DNA from: a virus
Length of the DNA stretch: 38,754 nucleotides
Virus record (IMG/VR): IMGVR_UViG_3300013094_000127
Span: 1 to 38,754 of that record
Strand: one strand, 5' to 3'
The stretch's first letter is position 1. Each line of letters opens with the position of its first letter. This document shows positions 35,353 to 38,754 of this stretch, in pieces. The position numbers were made by a program, and so were the translations under genes. The notes below the pieces were generated by a model that saw only the letters and a program-made list of their open reading frames with translations, made no database searches and was not told the origin of the DNA.

Positions 35353-36621
35353 ATGTCCTACACTATTACGTTGACAAACGGCACAGCCCTACTATCTCTA
35401 GCTGATGGTACACAAGATTCTAATACTACGAGTCTAAATCTTATTGGCCGCAACTTTTCAGGTTTTGGACTATTACAAAACGAAAATTTTATTAAATTAC
35501 TTGAAAATTTTTCTAACAATACTGCACCAACTAATCCTTTACTAGGACAGCTTTGGTGGGACAGCGCCAACAAAGAACTGAAAGTATATCAAGGCAGTAA
35601 CAACTGGAAAGTCATCAGTAATAGTCAAACTGGCACTACCCCTCCAGTCAATCCTGTAACAGGTGACTTTTGGTGGAATACTGGCAGTACAGGACAATTA
35701 AACGTTTGGAGCGGAACACAGTGGGTTAGCATTGGGCCAGCAACCCCTCCAGGCGCAGCACAAACATCGCTACAGGCATTTACAGTATCTGACGGGGTAG
35801 CGCCTCACTATGTTGGTAACATCACAGTCAACAACAAGTTAACAGGTATTTTTAGCAGCGACTCGACAGCATTTAATCCAGCTACACCAAGTCAGACCGG
35901 CGGACTGTCTACAATCTACCCTGGATTGAATATGATTACTGGCATAGTATCAGCTGGTGATATAACAACAGCCGGTAATGTCTTTGCTACCAATGTTTCA
36001 GCTTCTAATTCTACAATATCGGGCAATTTGAGAGTTTCAAATATTTCTGTTGGTGGATCATTGAATGTAAGTGGTAATGTTACTTTTACTGGAAACTTGA
36101 CTTTCCCAACAAATTCTACTACATTTAGTAATATCAGTTCAAGCATTACACCTAGTGCAAACTTGAGCTATAATTTAGGCAGTATCACCAATTGGTGGAA
36201 TAATATCTACGGAACAAGTATTCACGCACAGTACGCTGACTTGGCAGAACGATTTGAAGCAGATGCAGTATATGATCCTGGCACAGTGGTTGAACTAGGC
36301 GGATCTGCTGAAATTACTGCTGCGGTAGATGATTTAAGCGAAGATGTGTTTGGAGTCATAAGTACTAGAGCAGCCTTTGTTATGAATAGCCGTGTAGGCG
36401 ACGATTTAACTCATCCCCCAATTGCAGTACAAGGACGTGTTCCGGTTAAAGTAATTGGTACAGTACGCAAAGGCGACCGTCTAGTTAGCGCGGGAAATGG
36501 TTTTGCTAGAGCAGGATTACGCAGTGAAATTACCACTTGGAATGTAATCGGGCGTAGTTTAGAAAATAAAACAACAATCGGCGAAGGTGTAGTTGAAGCC
36601 GTAGTGAAATTGAATTCATAA
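35353..36621 (+). CDS. Chimeric tail fibre protein sharing both ends with neighbouring fibres
   Basis: The 422-residue protein has the same N-terminal module as the protein at 30372 (LLQNENFIKLLENFSNNT, LWWDSANKELKVYQG). It has the same C-terminal domain as the protein at 28391 (YGTSIHAQYADLAERFEAD, PGTVVELGG, GVISTRAAFVMN, GRVPVKVIGTVRKGDRLV). Between them is a Ser/Asn/Thr-rich shaft with short repeated strands (about 200-280). It is thus a mosaic of two paralogous neighbours and shows how fibre modules have been exchanged. It is transcribed from its own late promoter. Role: virion fibre; receptor unknown. Confidence 0.78.
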   Translation: MSYTITLTNGTALLSLADGTQDSNTTSLNLIGRNFSGFGLLQNENFIKLLENFSNNTAPTNPLLGQLWWDSANKELKVYQGSNNWKVISNSQTGTTPPVNPVTGDFWWNTGSTGQLNVWSGTQWVSIGPATPPGAAQTSLQAFTVSDGVAPHYVGNITVNNKLTGIFSSDSTAFNPATPSQTGGLSTIYPGLNMITGIVSAGDITTAGNVFATNVSASNSTISGNLRVSNISVGGSLNVSGNVTFTGNLTFPTNSTTFSNISSSITPSANLSYNLGSITNWWNNIYGTSIHAQYADLAERFEADAVYDPGTVVELGGSAEITAAVDDLSEDVFGVISTRAAFVMNSRVGDDLTHPPIAVQGRVPVKVIGTVRKGDRLVSAGNGFARAGLRSEITTWNVIGRSLENKTTIGEGVVEAVVKLNS

Positions 36622-36624
36622 GGA
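36620..36624 (+). promoter_or_regulatory. Shine-Dalgarno for the gene at 36632
   Basis: AAGGA begins inside the previous stop codon and lies 7 bases before the ATG at 36632, which fixes that start. Confidence 0.6.
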
Positions 36625-36631
36625 ATAAGAA

Positions 36632-37618
36632 ATGGCATACAGTCAAGGTGGTTTAATTGCAGCAGCAGATTACAACGGATTCGTTGGTACAAGTCCCAGC
36701 AGCACAGCAAACACAATTAATACAATTTGGGCAGCAGGCAACGGGCAATATGGCTACGGCCAAACAGCAGTTAGCCAAGTTAGCGGTACAGGTCTTATAA
36801 CTGCTACGCAATGGGCCAGCGCAATTAACACACTGAACAGTATTAAGACACACCAAACAGGTAGCGGTACAGGTATTGGCGCTCCAACTTCAGGCAGTTT
36901 AGTTGCCTATCTGAGCACATTTAGCGGCGCAATCTCAACTGCATACAGCAGCGCATTGAGTTTTAACAGCCAAGGTTCTACAGTAACTGGTGCAGTATTT
37001 TCCCCAGCAGAAACCTACACTAACTTGCAGGCCGCAGCAACATTTACAATCACACGTACAATAACATTTGCCAGTGGCGATCAAGCACGTTACTTTTTTA
37101 ACTCTGGCGGACAAATAAACTTTGTTATCACTGGAGTTACCAACAACGACGGTACAAGTCGTAGTGGTGATATGGTCACATTACTTGCTACTAACTTGGC
37201 ATCAGTAAATAAAATAGTTGCACTAGCTGCTGGCGGTAGAACAGGAACCGGCGGTACTGTAGTACTTAACAATCCACCTTATTACTATTCTTTGACTACT
37301 AGCCCACAAACAGCTATTAACATCACTAGTACTACCAGTGGTTATACAAGCGATTATATAACTCTTGCAACACAGAGCAATGGCGCCCAAGGTTCAAACG
37401 GTGACAAAGGATCGGTGGTTACAGTTGTTCTAACCATGTACAGTGCTGCACGTCCAACATTGCCTGCTCCTCCTGCTAACCCACCAGGAACTGGTACAAC
37501 AACAACCAACACAGTTGTTAACGACACCATCAACGTTACAGTAAGTCACCGTATTGACGTAGTCTATCCAGAAACTACCAACCTCAGCAACGTTTGGGGC
37601 GCAGTAACTATCTCCTAA
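36632..37618 (+). CDS. Virion structural protein, fibre-region type
   Basis: The 328-residue protein opens MAYSQGGLIAAADYNGFVG, followed by IWAAGNGQYGYGQTAVSQ and TATQWASAINTLNSIKTHQ. I recognise this arrangement from structural proteins of T4-like cyanophages and similar phages. The middle (about 125-230) is beta-rich (FTITRTITFASGDQARYFFN, INFVITGVTNNDGTS); a Pro-rich stretch (about 275-292) precedes a final strand pair ending in VTIS. No enzyme motif or membrane segment is seen. It is the last gene of the late virion block before a sigma70-type promoter. A function beyond a virion component cannot be given. Confidence 0.65.
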   Translation: MAYSQGGLIAAADYNGFVGTSPSSTANTINTIWAAGNGQYGYGQTAVSQVSGTGLITATQWASAINTLNSIKTHQTGSGTGIGAPTSGSLVAYLSTFSGAISTAYSSALSFNSQGSTVTGAVFSPAETYTNLQAAATFTITRTITFASGDQARYFFNSGGQINFVITGVTNNDGTSRSGDMVTLLATNLASVNKIVALAAGGRTGTGGTVVLNNPPYYYSLTTSPQTAINITSTTSGYTSDYITLATQSNGAQGSNGDKGSVVTVVLTMYSAARPTLPAPPANPPGTGTTTTNTVVNDTINVTVSHRIDVVYPETTNLSNVWGAVTIS

Positions 37619-37623
37619 TTGAC

Positions 37624-37652
37624 TTGACATCTACGCAGTATTGCGTTATACT
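37624..37652 (+). promoter_or_regulatory. sigma70-type promoter with leaderless geometry
   Basis: A perfect -35 TTGACA (37624-37629) is separated by 17 bases from TATACT (37647-37652, one mismatch from TATAAT). The predicted start point, 7 bases past the end of the -10 box, falls on the A of the ATG at 37659, so the transcript would have essentially no 5' leader. It breaks the run of late-type promoters. Confidence 0.75.
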
Positions 37653-37659
37653 GTGTAGA
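37630..37659 (+). repeat. Inverted repeat overlapping the promoter at 37624
   Basis: The arms TCTACGCAGTA (37630-37640) and TACTGTGTAGA (37649-37659) are reverse complements at 10 of 11 positions, with an 8-base loop. The right arm includes most of the -10 box and reaches the start codon. No T-run follows, which argues against a terminator. An operator for a dimeric repressor is plausible. Confidence 0.6.
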
Positions 37660-37970
37660 TGAGTACCGAACAATTAGTTTCCCAAATCCGACAAGCCACA
37701 AGCTATCAGCAGAACAAACAGATTCTGCGAGAGAAAATCCAAACTGACTTACATTTTGCCCACAATGGCGGCTTGTTCAAAGTCACCCCTGAACTATTGG
37801 CATTTGTAGCCACTTGGCCCATTGACGAACTATATCTAGAAGACACATACCAAAATCCTGTAGAAATTGATAAGCAGGTATTTTTGGTACAGGCACAGCA
37901 ACACTACCACAAAGTAATGAACCGTTGGCATCAAGCACATGACGAACTCAAACGTATCCGCAAAGTCTAA
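37659..37970 (+). CDS. Conserved hypothetical protein of T4-like marine phages
   Basis: This 103-residue, mostly helical, soluble protein contains QNKQILREKIQTDLHFAHNG, GLFKVTPELLAFVATW, ELYLEDTYQNPVEID and a C-terminal helix HYHKVMNRWHQAHDELKRI. I recognise the LYLEDTY-NP pattern from small proteins of unknown function in cyanophages and pelagiphages; I cannot assign a role. It is read from its own sigma70-type promoter and overlaps the next gene by 32 bases, suggesting joint expression. The ATG lies at the predicted transcription start. Confidence 0.65.
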   Translation: MSTEQLVSQIRQATSYQQNKQILREKIQTDLHFAHNGGLFKVTPELLAFVATWPIDELYLEDTYQNPVEIDKQVFLVQAQQHYHKVMNRWHQAHDELKRIRKV

Positions 37971-38748
37971 AGGTGTTGTGGTCTTTGCGTTTAATACGCA
38001 AGTTGACTATGTGGCCATTGCTGACCAAACTTGTAGGCTTATTGAAAAGAATTTGGGCCTGCCCATTGCACTGGTTACTGACCACGATGCGGTGCCTGTG
38101 TTTGCCTACGATCAAATTGTGCGAGTTGATCCGCAGGGCGCAACTTACCGCACAGAAGATGCCAGTGTACAGTGGCGTAACTTTGGTCGTTATCTTGCCT
38201 ACGAACTCAGTCCCTACGATGAAACTATTGTACTAGACACAGACTACCTTGTGCTTGACGACAGCCTGCTCAAATTATTTGATACAGATTGGGACTATAG
38301 ACTCATGCACCACAACAGTGATGAGAATGGGCCTAGCTATGAACAGATGGGCAATACCAGTTTGCCATTCATTTGGGCCACAGTGGTGTTATTTAGAAAA
38401 AGCCCTCGAGCCCAAATGTTGTTTGAGCTAGTAGGTAAGATACAACGCAACTACAACTATTATCGCTTGCTCTACAACATTAGAGAAGGCAACTATCGTA
38501 ATGACTATGCCTTTGCTATTGCCAATATTATCATGAGCGGATATCACGTTAACGAACAACAGGGCATACCTTGGCGAATGTTTACTGTGTCTAGCCCAAT
38601 TGAACGTATAGCAGCAACCGACACACAGATACATGTACACCTAGCTGACAAGGCCTTGGTACTACCATATCAAAATATACACGTTATGGACAAAGCATAC
38701 TTACAAACTGATAACTTTAGGGAACTGGTCAATGAGCTCACAATTTAA
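37939..38748 (+). CDS. GT-A-type glycosyltransferase-like protein
   Basis: The 269-residue protein has the layout of a nucleotide-sugar-dependent GT-A fold. It has a first strand GVVVFAFNTQVDYVAIA, a region LGLPIALVTDHD, and the metal-binding DxD in ETIVLDTDYLVLDD (Asp100, Asp102). A later PFIWATVVLFRKS strand and a conserved acidic/aromatic region NYRNDYAFAIA follow. The ATG at 37939 overlaps the previous gene by 32 bases. An alternative GTG at 37978, with AAAGG 4 bases upstream and no overlap, would remove 13 residues before the first strand. It could glycosylate phage DNA, virion proteins or host surface; the sequence does not decide. The fold is likely, the substrate unknown. Confidence 0.7.
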   Translation: MTNSNVSAKSKGVVVFAFNTQVDYVAIADQTCRLIEKNLGLPIALVTDHDAVPVFAYDQIVRVDPQGATYRTEDASVQWRNFGRYLAYELSPYDETIVLDTDYLVLDDSLLKLFDTDWDYRLMHHNSDENGPSYEQMGNTSLPFIWATVVLFRKSPRAQMLFELVGKIQRNYNYYRLLYNIREGNYRNDYAFAIANIIMSGYHVNEQQGIPWRMFTVSSPIERIAATDTQIHVHLADKALVLPYQNIHVMDKAYLQTDNFRELVNELTI

Positions 38749-38754
38749 AGAACA
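38732..38754 (+). CDS. Possible start of the next gene, partial
   Basis: An ATG at 38732 opens a frame (MSSQFKE) that runs off the window and overlaps the end of the glycosyltransferase gene by 17 bases, like other overlaps in this phage. GGGA lies about 10 bases upstream (38720-38723). Too short to identify. Confidence 0.35.

Noticed and set aside
37630-37659. Inverted repeat as a rho-independent terminator
   Set aside because: No T-run follows the stem, the stem is not GC-rich, and it coincides with a near-perfect promoter.

Overview
The window is part of a T4-like myovirus genome (double-stranded DNA, contractile tail), of the divergent type found with marine and freshwater hosts. The evidence is recognisable T4-type proteins in a T4-like order (gp46, gp47 and a gp55-like late sigma factor; then gp53, a gp5-type hub/needle, gp25 and gp6), T4-type late promoters, and virion proteins I recognise from cyanophage, pelagiphage and alphaproteobacterial T4-like phages. 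The host cannot be named from the sequence. I see no tRNA, CRISPR array, insertion sequence or integration module. Coding density is close to 100%; the only gene-free stretches are short leaders and promoter regions, the longest being about 115 bases at 4354-4467.

Left arm (1-4353, minus strand): one compact operon whose genes overlap by 4-11 bases or lie 3 bases apart. In transcription order it holds a gp55-like late sigma factor, a putative sulfotransferase-like protein, gp47 (SbcD-like nuclease), a radical SAM enzyme, and gp46 (SbcC-like ATPase, cut by the window edge). A consensus sigma70-type promoter sits just upstream. The sigma gene appears to start at a rare ATT codon.

Right arm (4439-38754, plus strand): virion genes, divided by five T4-type late promoter boxes (NATAAATA or TATAAATA), each 21-24 bases upstream of an ATG. 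In order: a tail-tube-junction-like baseplate protein, gp53, a 1041-residue hub-like protein, a 1088-residue gp5-type needle carrying several cell-wall-degrading domains, gp25, a large gp6, and a 4162-residue baseplate/tail protein containing seven FG-GAP-like repeats (predicted beta-propeller). These are followed by a fibre and adhesin region: modular fibre proteins that share domains, a conserved virion protein, a glycine-rich adhesin with a PA14-like domain, a 2OG-Fe(II) oxygenase with an HD-like C-terminal domain, and an 81-residue glycine-rich protein that looks like the missing C-terminus of the adhesin. At 37624 a second textbook sigma70-type promoter, overlapped by an inverted repeat, starts a small conserved hypothetical gene and a GT-A-type glycosyltransferase.

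How it fits together (inference): the host RNA polymerase reads the left operon, making the late sigma factor together with recombination proteins gp46/47. The sigma factor then directs transcription from the TATAAATA-type promoters to make the baseplate and fibres. The most notable points are the apparently split adhesin with an oxygenase gene between its halves, the multi-enzyme needle, the giant propeller-bearing protein, the radical SAM gene wedged between gp47 and gp46, and the non-canonical start of the sigma gene.
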